The notes beneath the pieces were generated by a model. The model was not told where the DNA came from and ran no database searches. It saw only the letters and a program-made list of their open reading frames with translations. The translations under genes and the position numbers were made by a program. From Salinimonas profundi (GTDB lineage: Bacteria; Pseudomonadota; Gammaproteobacteria; Enterobacterales; Alteromonadaceae), in contig NZ_JABBXD010000002.1 of assembly GCF_014750655.1 (NCBI RefSeq), positions 421,636 to 485,635 on the forward strand: DNA of 64,000 nt. Reading direction: 5' to 3'. Below, piece after piece: positions 25,296 through 33,355 of the stretch; positions within the stretch are counted from its first letter, which is position 1; the number at the start of each line of letters is the position of its first letter.

Positions 25296-26129
25296 TTAGC
25301 CCTTACGTTGATAATAAAGGCCTGGCTGGCAACGTTGCATAGTGAAGTGTTCCCCCGCGCTACCGATGGATTCGGAGGCGCCGAGGAAAAGCATGCCGCT
25401 GGGCTGCAACTGGGCGGCAATTTGTTGCAGTATTTGTTGTTTGACGTCAGGTGCAAAGTAAATCAACACGTTACGACAAAACACAATATCGAAACGGCCT
25501 AACCCGGCATAGGAATGCAGCAGGTTAAGCGAGCGAAAGGACACCATATTGCGCACGTCCTGGTTAATCTGCATCATGCCAGTGACGTGAGCGCTGAAAA
25601 ACCGTTGCCTGCGATCCGGAGACAAACCTCGGGCCAGAGACAATTCATCATATATGCCTGCCTGACATTTGGTCAGCATGGAAGATGACAAATCCGTGGC
25701 GACGATCTCAGCACCATATGGCAGGGCGCCGGGTTTTTGTCGTTGGTATTCCAGCACCGTCATGGCAATGGAATAAGGCTCCTGCCCTGACGAACAGGCC
25801 GCACTCCATATTCTGATCCGACGATTGGCGCCTTTCAATTGCGGTAATATGTGGGATTTTAGTAATTCAAACGGATAAGTATCGCGAAACCACAATGTCT
25901 CGTTAGTGGTCATCGCATCAATAACATCCTGCAGTAATAACCGGTCACGGTTCTCCAGCACGGCACGAATGACATCGTCCAGCTGATCGAAGGGATACTT
26001 ATAGAGTAACGGTGAGAGGCGGCTACGCACCAGGTACTGCTTATTCGCTCCCAACACAATGCCGCACTGCTTTTCGAGAAACTCGCTGAACTGCTGATAA
26101 CATTTCAGCGATACCTCTTTATTTTTCAA
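25296..26129 (-). CDS. cheR: Chemotaxis protein methyltransferase CheR
   Basis: A 277-residue CheR that methylates glutamates on chemoreceptors using S-adenosylmethionine. A helical N-terminal domain (about 1-75) is followed by the SAM-binding domain with IWSAACSSGQEPYSIAMTVL and the active-site FDIVFCRNVLIYF. The probable start is TTG at 26129, just after the cheV stop, with GGAG 11 bases upstream; no better start is visible. Placement of cheV-cheR directly before flgB is common in vibrios and alteromonads. There is no sign of truncation. Confidence 0.95.
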   Translation of the reverse strand: MKNKEVSLKCYQQFSEFLEKQCGIVLGANKQYLVRSRLSPLLYKYPFDQLDDVIRAVLENRDRLLLQDVIDAMTTNETLWFRDTYPFELLKSHILPQLKGANRRIRIWSAACSSGQEPYSIAMTVLEYQRQKPGALPYGAEIVATDLSSSMLTKCQAGIYDELSLARGLSPDRRQRFFSAHVTGMMQINQDVRNMVSFRSLNLLHSYAGLGRFDIVFCRNVLIYFAPDVKQQILQQIAAQLQPSGMLFLGASESIGSAGEHFTMQRCQPGLYYQRKG

Positions 26130-26144
26130 GCGAAAGCCGCTCCA

Positions 26145-27074
26145 TCATTTATCTGTATTGACCAACCATTTTTGAACAGCGGTAGCCAATTCGTCCGGAT
26201 GGAACTTAGCGATAAAGTCATCCGCACCGACTTTTTTAACCATTGCCTGATTGAATACACCACTTAAGGAGGTATGGAGCACCACATGCAGGTTCTGCAA
26301 TTCCGGCGTGTTTTTTATCTCCGCGGTCAGCGTGTAGCCATCCATTTCAGGCATTTCAATGTCAGACACTAACACACCCACCTTATCGGTAACATCTCCG
26401 GTTTCCTCAGCAATTTCTTTTAGCCGGCGCAACGCTTCCAGACCATTTTTTGCTACTTCAATTTCAAGCCCCAGCGTTGTCAGTGCTTTTTTCACCTGGC
26501 TGCGTGCTACCGAAGAATCATCGGCAATAAAGATAATTTTATTTTCGCTGCCCTCTGTCGTCAGTGTTTTTGCCACTTCTTCGCTGACATCGGTGCCCAG
26601 CGGTGAGATTTCATTGAGGATTTTTTCAACATCGAGAATTTCAATTAATTCATTCTCTACTTCCGTCACGGCGGTCAGGTAGCTGGCGCGTCCTGTGCCT
26701 TTAGGCGGAGGCATAATGGCATCCCAGTTAGTGTTGATGATGCGCTCTACCGCACCCACTAAAAACCCCTGCACAGAGCGATTATATTCGGCAATTACAA
26801 TGAAGGCGTTGTCGAGATTCTCAATACGCTTGCCGCCGGTAGCCATACTAAGATCGATGACTGAAATCGTCTGACCGCGAATATGGGCAACCCCTCTGAC
26901 CAGAGCATTTAATTTTGGTATGGATGTTAACGGCGGGCACTGTAGTACTTCCCTGACCTTGAAGACGTTAATTCCAAAACGTTGGCGACCGTTAAGCCGG
27001 AACAGCAGTAACTCCAGACGATTTTGTCCCACAAGCTGGGTTCGCTGGTTTACGGAGTCGAGAATACCTGACAT
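26145..27074 (-). CDS. cheV: Chemotaxis coupling protein CheV (CheW plus receiver)
   Basis: A 309-residue CheV with an N-terminal CheW-like domain (about residues 15-165, including RFGINVFKVREVLQC and VRGVAHIRGQTISVIDLS) and a C-terminal response-regulator receiver domain (about 180-305). The phosphoacceptor is D238 in LVSDIEMPEMDG, the acidic pair is in FIADDSSVARSQ, and the conserved Lys lies in DFIAKFHPDELA. It links receptors to the CheA kinase and is tuned by phosphorylation. The 172 bases before it, shared with flgA, hold no promoter I can call with confidence. Confidence 0.96.
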   Translation of the reverse strand: MSGILDSVNQRTQLVGQNRLELLLFRLNGRQRFGINVFKVREVLQCPPLTSIPKLNALVRGVAHIRGQTISVIDLSMATGGKRIENLDNAFIVIAEYNRSVQGFLVGAVERIINTNWDAIMPPPKGTGRASYLTAVTEVENELIEILDVEKILNEISPLGTDVSEEVAKTLTTEGSENKIIFIADDSSVARSQVKKALTTLGLEIEVAKNGLEALRRLKEIAEETGDVTDKVGVLVSDIEMPEMDGYTLTAEIKNTPELQNLHVVLHTSLSGVFNQAMVKKVGADDFIAKFHPDELATAVQKWLVNTDK

Positions 27075-27245
27075 ACATCACCTCTAATAAAATCGGGCAC
27101 GATCATTGCGTTTAAGATTGCCACAACATAAAGAACATTAAAATCGCCAAAAAAGTGACACCGTAAAGGGTCTGTACCGACGACCGTTGCTTTTAATCAT
27201 AGACAAATTAGTCCGGAACGAATACGAAAAAGTGAACATCCCGTT

Positions 27246-27959
27246 ATGATTATTAAAAAAGCCAGTAAAATTGTGTTGTTATCTATTGGGCTGTTTTTAA
27301 GCATGGCGGCAGAAGCCTCAGCTCAGACAAAAGATAGCAGTAATCATGCCCAAATCCAGCAAGGTGTAAAATCATATCTTGAGGAACAGCTTGCCGCATT
27401 GAGCAACGGGCAAAATATAAATATTGACGTTTCTCAGATAGACGAAAGAATCAGTGTGCCCGCCTGTCCTCAAGGATTTGAATATTTTGCCGATGAACAG
27501 AACTTGTCGCAGGCTTATGTGTCTGTTCGGGTCAGTTGCGACAATAATGCGTGGTATCTGTTTGCCAATGCCAGGGTACAGAAAACACAACCCGTGGTGG
27601 TAACCGCAGGCATGCTCAGTCCCGGCACAGTGCTAAGCGCAGCGAATCTGGCAGTCACACAGATTGAAACAAACCGTCTGCGCCACACTGCGTATCAGCA
27701 GGTTGAAGAGCTTGTCGGTGCACGAATGAAACACAGAGTGCGACAGGGCCAGCCCGTACAGTCAAATATGTTATGCTTTATATGTGAAGGTGACCGGATT
27801 ACAATAAGCGCTGAAGTAGGCGGTATGCAGGTGAAAACATCGGGTATCGCAAAACAGGATGGCGTAATTGGCGATACGATTACTGTAACCAATGCCAGTT
27901 CTCAAAAGACGGTTGTTGCCGAGGTGGCGAGTACCGAGAAAGTCGTGGTTCGTTTGTAG
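27246..27959 (+). CDS. flgA: P-ring assembly chaperone FlgA
   Basis: A 237-residue periplasmic chaperone for P-ring assembly. A Sec signal peptide (hydrophobic core VLLSIGLFLSMAAEA, cut near ASA) is followed by an N-terminal domain holding a probable disulfide (Cys in SVPACPQG and VRVSCDNN), and then the C-terminal SAF/FlgA domain with VTAGMLSPGTVLSAANLAV, GARMKHRVRQGQPVQ and SQKTVVAEVAS. It is transcribed away from cheV. flgM follows after 94 bases with its own FliA promoter. Confidence 0.95.
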   Translation: MIIKKASKIVLLSIGLFLSMAAEASAQTKDSSNHAQIQQGVKSYLEEQLAALSNGQNINIDVSQIDERISVPACPQGFEYFADEQNLSQAYVSVRVSCDNNAWYLFANARVQKTQPVVVTAGMLSPGTVLSAANLAVTQIETNRLRHTAYQQVEELVGARMKHRVRQGQPVQSNMLCFICEGDRITISAEVGGMQVKTSGIAKQDGVIGDTITVTNASSQKTVVAEVASTEKVVVRL

Positions 27960-27990
27960 TTATATTGGTTGAAATTAACTAAAATAATGC

Positions 27991-28017
27991 TAAAGAACCT
28001 ATCGGCACTGCCGATAA
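27991..28017 (+). promoter_or_regulatory. Sigma-28 (FliA) promoter of flgM-flgN
   Basis: TAAAGAAC, 11 bases, GCCGATAA: the -10 is a perfect match to the FliA consensus, the -35 matches 6 of 8, and the spacing is exact. A perfect inverted repeat (TATCGGCA at 28000-28007 and TGCCGATA at 28009-28016) runs across the -10 element. FliA control of its own anti-sigma gene is a well-known feedback loop. Confidence 0.88.
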
Positions 28018-28053
28018 CACATACGAGGTGTTTGTAGGTAGTGGAATATAATT

Positions 28054-28392
28054 ATGGCTATTAATAATGTAAACAATAACGGGGTTCCAAAAACGCCGTT
28101 AGACAATTCAAAAGTTTCTCAGCAGCAGTCGCAGAATCAGACTGCTGTGCAACAGGAAGCGGCATCGAAATCCCAGGCAGATAAAGCGCCTCGTCAGGAT
28201 TCCGTTTCGCTGACCCAATCTGCTCAACAGTTGTCGCAAGTACAGAAGAAAAGTTCTGAAGCGCCGGTTGATCAGGAAAAAGTCGATAAGCTGAAAAAAG
28301 CGATTGAAGCGGGTGAATACCGCGTTGACCCAGAATCTCTGGCACGCAAAATCGCCCGCCTTGAAGCGCAGGTATTCGGGATAAAGTCTTAA
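28054..28392 (+). CDS. flgM: Anti-sigma-28 factor FlgM
   Basis: A 112-residue FlgM, the cytoplasmic inhibitor of FliA that is exported once the hook is finished. The N-terminal 60 residues are Gln/Ser/Asn-rich and probably disordered, as needed for export. The C-terminal binding region has QDSVSLTQSAQQLSQVQ, then VDQEKVDKLKKAIEAGEYRV and DPESLARKIARLE, all typical. It lies after a near-perfect FliA promoter and 10 bases before flgN. Confidence 0.95.
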   Translation: MAINNVNNNGVPKTPLDNSKVSQQQSQNQTAVQQEAASKSQADKAPRQDSVSLTQSAQQLSQVQKKSSEAPVDQEKVDKLKKAIEAGEYRVDPESLARKIARLEAQVFGIKS

Positions 28393-28402
28393 GGTAGCTA
28401 TT

Positions 28403-28831
28403 ATGCAGTCATTATTATCAATGTTGGATTCGCAAATTGCCCATCTGGAAAATTTGGCTGTCCTGCTGGATAAAGAACTGCATTTAATCAGCTCCCGAAA
28501 CGCTGAAGAACTGATGACGTTGCTCAAAGAAAAAGAGGGAACTCTGGAGAGCATTCAGGCGATTGACAGTGAGATACACCGTCACTACCAATCACAGCTG
28601 TCAGCCGAGAATCGTTCTGAGGATGTTCAGGCACGCCTTGATCAGGCGCAAAAATGCCTGGAACAGTGTCAGTATCAGACGCAAATTAACCAAACTGCAG
28701 TAGAACAGGGTCAGCTCCGTCTGACCCATCTGCGTAATCTTATGTTAGAGGTACGGGCTAAAGAGTCGCTGACCTATGATAAAAAAGGCAAGCCGTCAGG
28801 CGGTAAGTTGGGTTCAGGCGTTAGTGCCTGA
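28403..28831 (+). CDS. flgN: FlgK/FlgL export chaperone FlgN
   Basis: A 142-residue, Gln/Glu/Leu-rich protein predicted to be almost fully helical (LEQCQYQTQINQTAVEQGQL and similar), with a disordered Lys/Gly/Ser tail. FlgN is a substrate-specific chaperone of the hook-associated proteins FlgK and FlgL in the flagellar export system. Its identity rests on size, helical make-up and its place 10 bases after flgM, plus segments such as LAVLLDKELHLISSRNAEEL. It converges on flgP with a 16-base gap that has only a weak 5-base hairpin (28815-28830). Confidence 0.92.
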   Translation: MQSLLSMLDSQIAHLENLAVLLDKELHLISSRNAEELMTLLKEKEGTLESIQAIDSEIHRHYQSQLSAENRSEDVQARLDQAQKCLEQCQYQTQINQTAVEQGQLRLTHLRNLMLEVRAKESLTYDKKGKPSGGKLGSGVSA

Positions 28832-28847
28832 TAAGTCTGCCAGAGCT

Positions 28848-29315
28848 TTAGTAGTAGGTCACATTTTTAATTCGCTGCGGCTTAGCGGTCGACAGATATA
28901 AATCGTAAACTCGCGCCATATCTAATTCCAGTTCGGTCACATACGTATCGTCACCAACAGGATAGGCTTTCACCACCCTTGCACCCCGAATGACCCCTTC
29001 CACCGAGCTTTTAAGCTGGCTATTGGTCATCACCATATTTGCTACCGTTTGCTCACCGTCAATTTGCTGACCATAAACCTGTTCGGTTAATTCCCGGTAA
29101 GCATCCAGCTTTGATGCTTTCATGGCCATTATCGTCCGTTGCGCCTCTGAACTGCCCTGCTGAGAAGTGACAGGTGCATAACCAACGGCCGATAGCGTTG
29201 GATAGCTTTCAGGCTCAACCGTTTCCCACTCCACATGCTTGTTAAACATGGACGTGCAACCCGGCAACGTAAGACAAAGTGCTAATGCTGCATAACTTAT
29301 CAGAGACTTTTTCAT
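28848..29315 (-). CDS. flgP: Flagellar H-ring lipoprotein FlgP (LPP20 family)
   Basis: A 155-residue lipoprotein when started at the ATG at 29315, giving a standard lipoprotein signal with lipobox LPGC at residues 17-20. An in-frame start 21 codons upstream would put a charged stretch before the signal and is unlikely. The LPP20-like domain covers about residues 65-155 (AMKASKLDAYRELTEQVYGQ, VRGARVVKAYPVGDDTYVTE). In vibrios FlgP builds the outer-membrane H ring around the sheathed or fast-turning polar motor. It is divergent from flgT, and a sigma-54-like site precedes it. Confidence 0.93.
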   Translation of the reverse strand: MKKSLISYAALALCLTLPGCTSMFNKHVEWETVEPESYPTLSAVGYAPVTSQQGSSEAQRTIMAMKASKLDAYRELTEQVYGQQIDGEQTVANMVMTNSQLKSSVEGVIRGARVVKAYPVGDDTYVTELELDMARVYDLYLSTAKPQRIKNVTYY

Positions 29316-29390
29316 ACCATACCTGACCCTTAAAAACAGATGACAATAACCTGACAGCGGCGGGCGCATAACAGGCATTTTTAACAGTTA

Positions 29391-29407
29391 AGGCAAGTAT
29401 TGTGCCT
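29391..29407 (-). promoter_or_regulatory. Sigma-54-like site between flgP and flgT
   Basis: On the minus strand AGGCACAATACTTGCCT has GGCAC and TTGC with GG and GC 10 bases apart, close to the sigma-54 consensus. The site is nearly self-complementary (AGGCA and TGCCT at its ends), so on the plus strand it also has GG-N10-GC, though with poorer flanking bases. It may serve flgP alone or both genes. Confidence 0.6.
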
Positions 29408-29492
29408 GTTGCTCTCAAAATCTGGTGCGTCGGAGAAACTTTTGGAATAAAACCTGCTACATGTTGTTTATCTAACGAATCCTACTCATGAT

Positions 29493-30716
29493 ATGACGGT
29501 TTTCAGGCAGTTTATGACATCATTAATTTCTATGCTTTGCACGCTGACATTTTTAAGACCCGGGTATTATTCCAGGGCAATTGTTGCCATTTTAAGCATG
29601 TCGGTGCTCTGCCCCTGGCAGGTTTCTGCCGCCTGGTTTGAGGCGCAGGGTCAGGCACTGGTAATAGAAGGTGACAAGGAAGCGGCAAAACAAGAAGCTA
29701 CGCAAGAAGCGTTGCGCCAGGCTATGTTGTTCGCCGGCGCCTCGGTGCAAAGCGTGCAGACGCTGGCCAATGGACTGTTGAAAAAGGAACAGCTCACGGT
29801 TACTGCCAATGGTGAGGTGCAAAACGTTGAGCTTATCGATGAGATCTGGGAGCAGGATATTGTCACCGTGCGAATTCGTGCAGACATTTTTCCAAAGCCT
29901 GCGTCATGTGAAGCGGCCGGCTTTTTGAAGACCATCGCGACCACTGAATTTTTGATTGCCACGCCAGCTCAGGCTCAGGACGGCCAAATTCAGGAGTTAT
30001 CCTCGGTCATTCCACGCAAACTGCAGACGTCGCTTGCTCACCAAACAAATGCAGCAACAATTGCTCAGATTACCGACTACCCCATTGACTGGCGCAAGCA
30101 GAATTTACGACGCCAGGCTCCGACGCTGGCCAGACAGTCCCGCACACAGTATGTCATTGCCGCTACAATCACCGATCTTAGCCTGACACGCAAGCAGGCA
30201 TCTATGCTTTCTTTCTGGAAAGGCGAACAGGCTACACGTCACTTTTCGCTGGATATTTCGCTTATTGACGGCGTCCACGGCGGCGTGCTGATGCAAAAGC
30301 AGTATCGAGACCGTGCTCCATGGCACTTTGACCGGTTTGAGGATATTGATGCCTCGGGTGCACCGTTCTGGCAATCAGCCTACGGTGAGGCGATCAATAA
30401 TACTCTTCAACAGATCAGCAGTGATGTTGCCGCCAAGCTTGCCTGCCAGCCTGCAACAGGCAGAGTTATTCAGGTTGCCGGTAACTCGCTAGAAGTCTCC
30501 CTGGGGCGCTCACATGGCATTGAAGTGGGCGATGAATTGTTCTTATACCAGACTAAACAAATCAGCAATCCATTCAACGACAATTTTATTCAGTATAACC
30601 TCTACCCTGAGAAGGTAACGGTCACAGCCGCCTACGCAGATTCCGCCACGGTTACCGTTGCAAATGACGGTATTTTGATGAATATTCAGCCAAATGATTT
30701 TGTCGCCAAGCGCTAA
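29493..30716 (+). CDS. flgT: Flagellar H/T-ring assembly protein FlgT
   Basis: A 407-residue FlgT. An N-terminal hydrophobic segment ends VSAAWFEAQG, a likely signal-peptidase site after residue 46 or so; the true start may be an internal ATG, since no ribosome binding site precedes the first. The mature N-terminal domain (GDKEAAKQEATQEALRQAML) and the C-terminal domain (SLGRSHGIEVGDELFLYQ) match FlgT of vibrios, which is needed for H- and T-ring formation around the polar motor. It diverges from flgP. A third gene of that set, flgO, is not in the window. Confidence 0.92.
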   Translation: MTVFRQFMTSLISMLCTLTFLRPGYYSRAIVAILSMSVLCPWQVSAAWFEAQGQALVIEGDKEAAKQEATQEALRQAMLFAGASVQSVQTLANGLLKKEQLTVTANGEVQNVELIDEIWEQDIVTVRIRADIFPKPASCEAAGFLKTIATTEFLIATPAQAQDGQIQELSSVIPRKLQTSLAHQTNAATIAQITDYPIDWRKQNLRRQAPTLARQSRTQYVIAATITDLSLTRKQASMLSFWKGEQATRHFSLDISLIDGVHGGVLMQKQYRDRAPWHFDRFEDIDASGAPFWQSAYGEAINNTLQQISSDVAAKLACQPATGRVIQVAGNSLEVSLGRSHGIEVGDELFLYQTKQISNPFNDNFIQYNLYPEKVTVTAAYADSATVTVANDGILMNIQPNDFVAKR

Positions 30717-30719
30717 GGG

Positions 30720-30747
30720 TTCAACTTGATGGCCGAATGGTTATAAT
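30720..30747 (+). promoter_or_regulatory. Promoter of the tRNA-Arg gene
   Basis: A perfect -10 TATAAT (30742-30747) lies nine bases before the tRNA, followed by a GC-rich discriminator GCGCC of the kind seen at stringently controlled stable-RNA promoters. A weak -35, TTCAAC (30720-30725), is 16 bases upstream. Confidence 0.5.
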
Positions 30748-30755
30748 GCGCCTAC

Positions 30756-30831
30756 GTCCCCATAGTTTAACCGGATAAAACAAGAGCCTCCTAAGCTTTA
30801 GATCTGCGTTCGAGTCGCGGTGGGGACGCCA
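30756..30831 (+). tRNA. tRNA-Arg (anticodon CCT)
   Basis: A 76-base cloverleaf. The acceptor arms GTCCCCA and TGGGGAC pair perfectly, followed by the discriminator G and an encoded CCA. The anticodon arm AGAGC/GCTTT encloses the loop CTCCTAA with anticodon CCT, which reads the rare AGG arginine codon. The T loop has TTCGAGT. It stands alone after flgT. tRNA 3' ends often serve as integration sites, but I found no copy of its 3' end elsewhere in the window. Confidence 0.95.
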
Positions 30832-31051
30832 TGCTTGTGGCACATTGTTATTCCTTTCTAATTGATTTATATTACTTTCTGTTGTTAGCCAGCAATAAAA
30901 ATACTAATTAAGGATGGCTTTTCACAGGATGTGACGACTTGCTCTTGCGCAGTCAACGCTCGCGTATGCTTCCTTAAGCTTAGTAATGCATGGCGCGCAC
31001 GCGAAGCACTGAATCTATCTCAGTGTAAATCAACTGTAGCAAGAGAAAAAA

Positions 31052-32290
31052 ATGAATAAAAAAACACTCCTTTCGCTTTCCATTGCCACCACTTTATTGT
31101 CTGGGTGTGGTTCGACACCGCCTACGCCCGAAGAAAAAGCAATGATGAATAAGATGCAGCAAGCACTCTTGGGAAAAGTACAACAGCTAGGCGGAGCTCA
31201 GGCTTTACTTGGTCAGCAGGCACCTCAGCAGCAAACTCAACAAGCTGCTCCGGAGCCAACTATCAGTGAGGCTGAGCTGTTAGCGAAAAAAGCAAGCATT
31301 GATTCCACTGGTGGACCGGCTATCTTTTTTCGAAAGAAAGATGGAATTTCAATCAACGGTGAAATATACAATGATTATGAGGGCTCCGTTGCAAACTTTG
31401 GGGGTAACAAGCTAACTGGCGAGTTTACTTACGCTGTCAGAAATTTTGATGGCTCATTCAACCTCAAATATCACAGAGCCAACTCGAGTTCCGCTCCGGT
31501 GAAGATTGCGACTGTTTATAAAAATGGGGCTGTCTTTAAAGTGCGTACCGTTACAAATCGTACCTTTACAGGTAATTCCGTCATTCCTACCTCAGATGGA
31601 TTTATCGTAGGCCGCAGCGGTTCAGCCTTTCGTTATGTTATAGGGAATGAACAACCTAGCGACATAAACTTGTTAAGCGGCTACCACATCGCAAAATATC
31701 AAAATGGTGATGCTGCCTCCACTGGATATATTTTGTTAGAAAAAGATCCGAGAGATGAAAACGATGACGTGGGTGGTCTGATGGATTCGTTTACAAACCT
31801 GGGAAACACGCTAGGTCTGAACAAAGTCGACCATTACGTACTTGTAAACCTCGATAAAGCAACGCCGGTGCCCCTTGATGTGAATATCAAGGGTAAGAAT
31901 ATTGCCGAGCACTCTAACTGCCAGCGCCAAAATGCAGTAATTAATAAGTGTGAAAATGTTGAGTTCAAAGAGTCACTTTACACAAAGCTGGGTTTACCTA
32001 ATAACAGTCACTACTATTGGTCAATCAGTTGGGTAAATACTCCCGAAGGTCCACTGGCTTTTTACCGCACATCAACAAAAGTAAAAGTGGTAGATATAAA
32101 AAATGAGCAGGTTCACACGTTATTTTCACGAACTTTGGGTGTAAATCAGTTTACGCTGACCGAACACCTTGACGGCAAAATTTCGATCAAAGCGAAGTTA
32201 GGCTTCAGTGACGATGAAATTCATGACGTAGCGGATTATATTAAAAACAATTCTACTAATATCGAGCCTATTCAAAAGCTTGGCGCTTAA
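31052..32290 (+). CDS. Unrecognised lipoprotein of 412 residues
   Basis: A probable outer-membrane lipoprotein: lipobox LSGC with Cys19, then a Gln/Ala/Pro-rich linker (about residues 38-68), then a globular part of about 340 residues with many beta-type segments (VKIATVYKNGAVFKVRTVTN, GYILLEKDPRDENDD). There is one Cys pair, in HSNCQRQ and INKCENV, that could form a disulfide. I do not recognise the family and give no function. The gene stands alone between tRNA-Arg and the smrA-like gene, has its own terminator, and looks somewhat richer in A and T than the flagellar genes, which would fit a later arrival. Confidence 0.85.
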   Translation: MNKKTLLSLSIATTLLSGCGSTPPTPEEKAMMNKMQQALLGKVQQLGGAQALLGQQAPQQQTQQAAPEPTISEAELLAKKASIDSTGGPAIFFRKKDGISINGEIYNDYEGSVANFGGNKLTGEFTYAVRNFDGSFNLKYHRANSSSAPVKIATVYKNGAVFKVRTVTNRTFTGNSVIPTSDGFIVGRSGSAFRYVIGNEQPSDINLLSGYHIAKYQNGDAASTGYILLEKDPRDENDDVGGLMDSFTNLGNTLGLNKVDHYVLVNLDKATPVPLDVNIKGKNIAEHSNCQRQNAVINKCENVEFKESLYTKLGLPNNSHYYWSISWVNTPEGPLAFYRTSTKVKVVDIKNEQVHTLFSRTLGVNQFTLTEHLDGKISIKAKLGFSDDEIHDVADYIKNNSTNIEPIQKLGA

Positions 32291-32295
32291 TACTA

Positions 32296-32321
32296 AAGCG
32301 CCCTGTTTGGGGCGCTTATTT
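32296..32321 (+). terminator. Rho-independent terminator after the 412-residue lipoprotein gene
   Basis: AAGCGCCC and GGGCGCTT form a perfect 8-base stem with a 6-base loop and are followed by ATTTTG. It begins 6 bases after the stop codon. Confidence 0.8.
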
Positions 32322-32436
32322 TGCAAAAAGATTTGTAATCCAGTTACTTCTCCCTATATATAAGAAAACCAAATCGTGAACTGTGAAAAACATTGTCACG
32401 TAATGAGTTTACAGGTCGTTTGGGCGAGGGGTATCT

Positions 32437-33018
32437 ATGCATAAGTACGACGAAGAATTAAATGCATTCTTGGAAGAAATGGACGGGGTCAGACCCATCG
32501 GTCCTGACGACAAGGTCCATCATCATTCTCCTGAACAGCAAATCAAAGAAAAGCAAGCCAGGGCACGTCCCCACGCCTTGCATTCAGCGACATTGAACCC
32601 GCTTAGTATGGACGGCGTGACGCCGGTTCAACCCGATGATTTTCTCAGCTACCAGCAACCAGGAATACAGGATGGGGTATTTAAAAACCTGCGTATGGGC
32701 AAGTACCCCATCGAATATCGCCTGAACCTGAAAGGTATGCCGTTAAAAGCGTGTCGCGATGCCTTTTATGAAGAGATTTTAAAATGTCACGCCAGGGGAA
32801 CCCGTGCGCTGCTGATACAACACGGCAGGGGCGAAAACAGCAGCCCCTTCCCCGCACTTAAGAAAAGCTACGTTAAGCACTGGCTCGATGAGCTTGAGGA
32901 AGTCATTGCGTACCATACGGCCCAGCGCCAACATGGCGGCACAGCTGCCACGTATGTTTTACTAAAAAAGCATCCGGATCAGAAGCTGATAAACAGAGAG
33001 AAAAATAAGAAAGGGTAA
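32437..33018 (+). CDS. smrA: Smr-domain protein (SmrA/YdaL-like)
   Basis: A 193-residue protein with a C-terminal Smr domain (about residues 95-175). Hallmarks are YRLNLKGMPLKACRDAF, in place of the LDLHG motif, and ALLIQHGRGENSS, the HGxG motif; Smr domains bind or nick nucleic acids. The N-terminal 90 residues are charged and contain two similar short stretches, MDGVRPIGPDD and MDGVTPVQPDD, as seen in gammaproteobacterial SmrA proteins. GAGGGG lies 6 bases before the ATG. The perfect hairpin at 33024-33049 follows the stop codon. Confidence 0.85.
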   Translation: MHKYDEELNAFLEEMDGVRPIGPDDKVHHHSPEQQIKEKQARARPHALHSATLNPLSMDGVTPVQPDDFLSYQQPGIQDGVFKNLRMGKYPIEYRLNLKGMPLKACRDAFYEEILKCHARGTRALLIQHGRGENSSPFPALKKSYVKHWLDELEEVIAYHTAQRQHGGTAATYVLLKKHPDQKLINREKNKKG

Positions 33019-33023
33019 TTTCA

Positions 33024-33049
33024 TCGTACGCCGGTAAGCCGGCGTACGA
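33024..33049. repeat. Perfect 11-base hairpin after the smrA-like gene
   Basis: TCGTACGCCGG and CCGGCGTACGA are exact inverted copies with a 4-base loop TAAG. No T-run follows on either strand, so it is either a U-less terminator for the two genes that converge here or a REP-like element. Confidence 0.7.
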
Positions 33050-33057
33050 CAGAAATG

Positions 33058-33195
33058 TTATCGGCCTGATTGAATTTCGCAGGCACTTATTGCGCTACTG
33101 GCACTGGCAGAGGAACTGAAAACTGCTGTGACTATCATGAAGATCACTGCTACAGCTACCCCTGTTAAGCCAAATCCTCGTGATGAACGATTCAT
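33058..33195 (-). CDS. Possible small membrane or secreted peptide of 45 residues
   Basis: An ORF beginning MNRSSRGFGLTGVAVAVIF, with a positively charged start, one hydrophobic helix (about residues 9-26), a small-residue stretch SSSASASSAISA, and one Cys near the end. AAGAGAC lies 6 to 9 bases before the ATG. The frame could be a single-span membrane peptide, or a signal peptide with a very short mature part. A hairpin, ATCATC and GATGAT, lies in its leader at 33221-33236. It is separated from purL by that gene's terminator, so it needs its own promoter; a TATAAA lies about 50 bases upstream. I do not recognise a family. Confidence 0.45.
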   Translation of the reverse strand: MNRSSRGFGLTGVAVAVIFMIVTAVFSSSASASSAISACEIQSGR

Positions 33196-33298
33196 AGTCG
33201 TCTCTTGTTCTTACAACAATCATCTTTCGATGATCTAATTAATTTATAATCCTTTTTACTTTCGCCACCCTGGCACCAGCCACTTTAATAGACTGATT

Positions 33299-33341
33299 AA
33301 AAAATGACAAGGTAACAACTCAATAAATTGACACCTTGCCA
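33299..33341 (-). terminator. Rho-independent terminator of purL
   Basis: On the minus strand TGGCAAGGT and ACCTTGTCA pair over nine positions (one G-U), with a loop that holds a further TCAA/TTGA pairing, and six T residues follow. It starts 15 bases after the purL stop codon. Confidence 0.75.
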
Positions 33342-33355
33342 TGTTTTTTTGACAC

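Noticed and set aside
27090-27135. Sigma-54 promoter for cheV
   Set aside because: GG and GC are 11 rather than 10 bases apart and the flanking bases do not fit.
27160-27195. FliA promoter for flgA (TAAAGGGT)
   Set aside because: The -35 looks right but no acceptable -10 lies 11 bases downstream.
30756-33055. Integrated element at the tRNA-Arg gene
   Set aside because: No integrase gene and no repeat of the tRNA 3' end anywhere downstream in the window.
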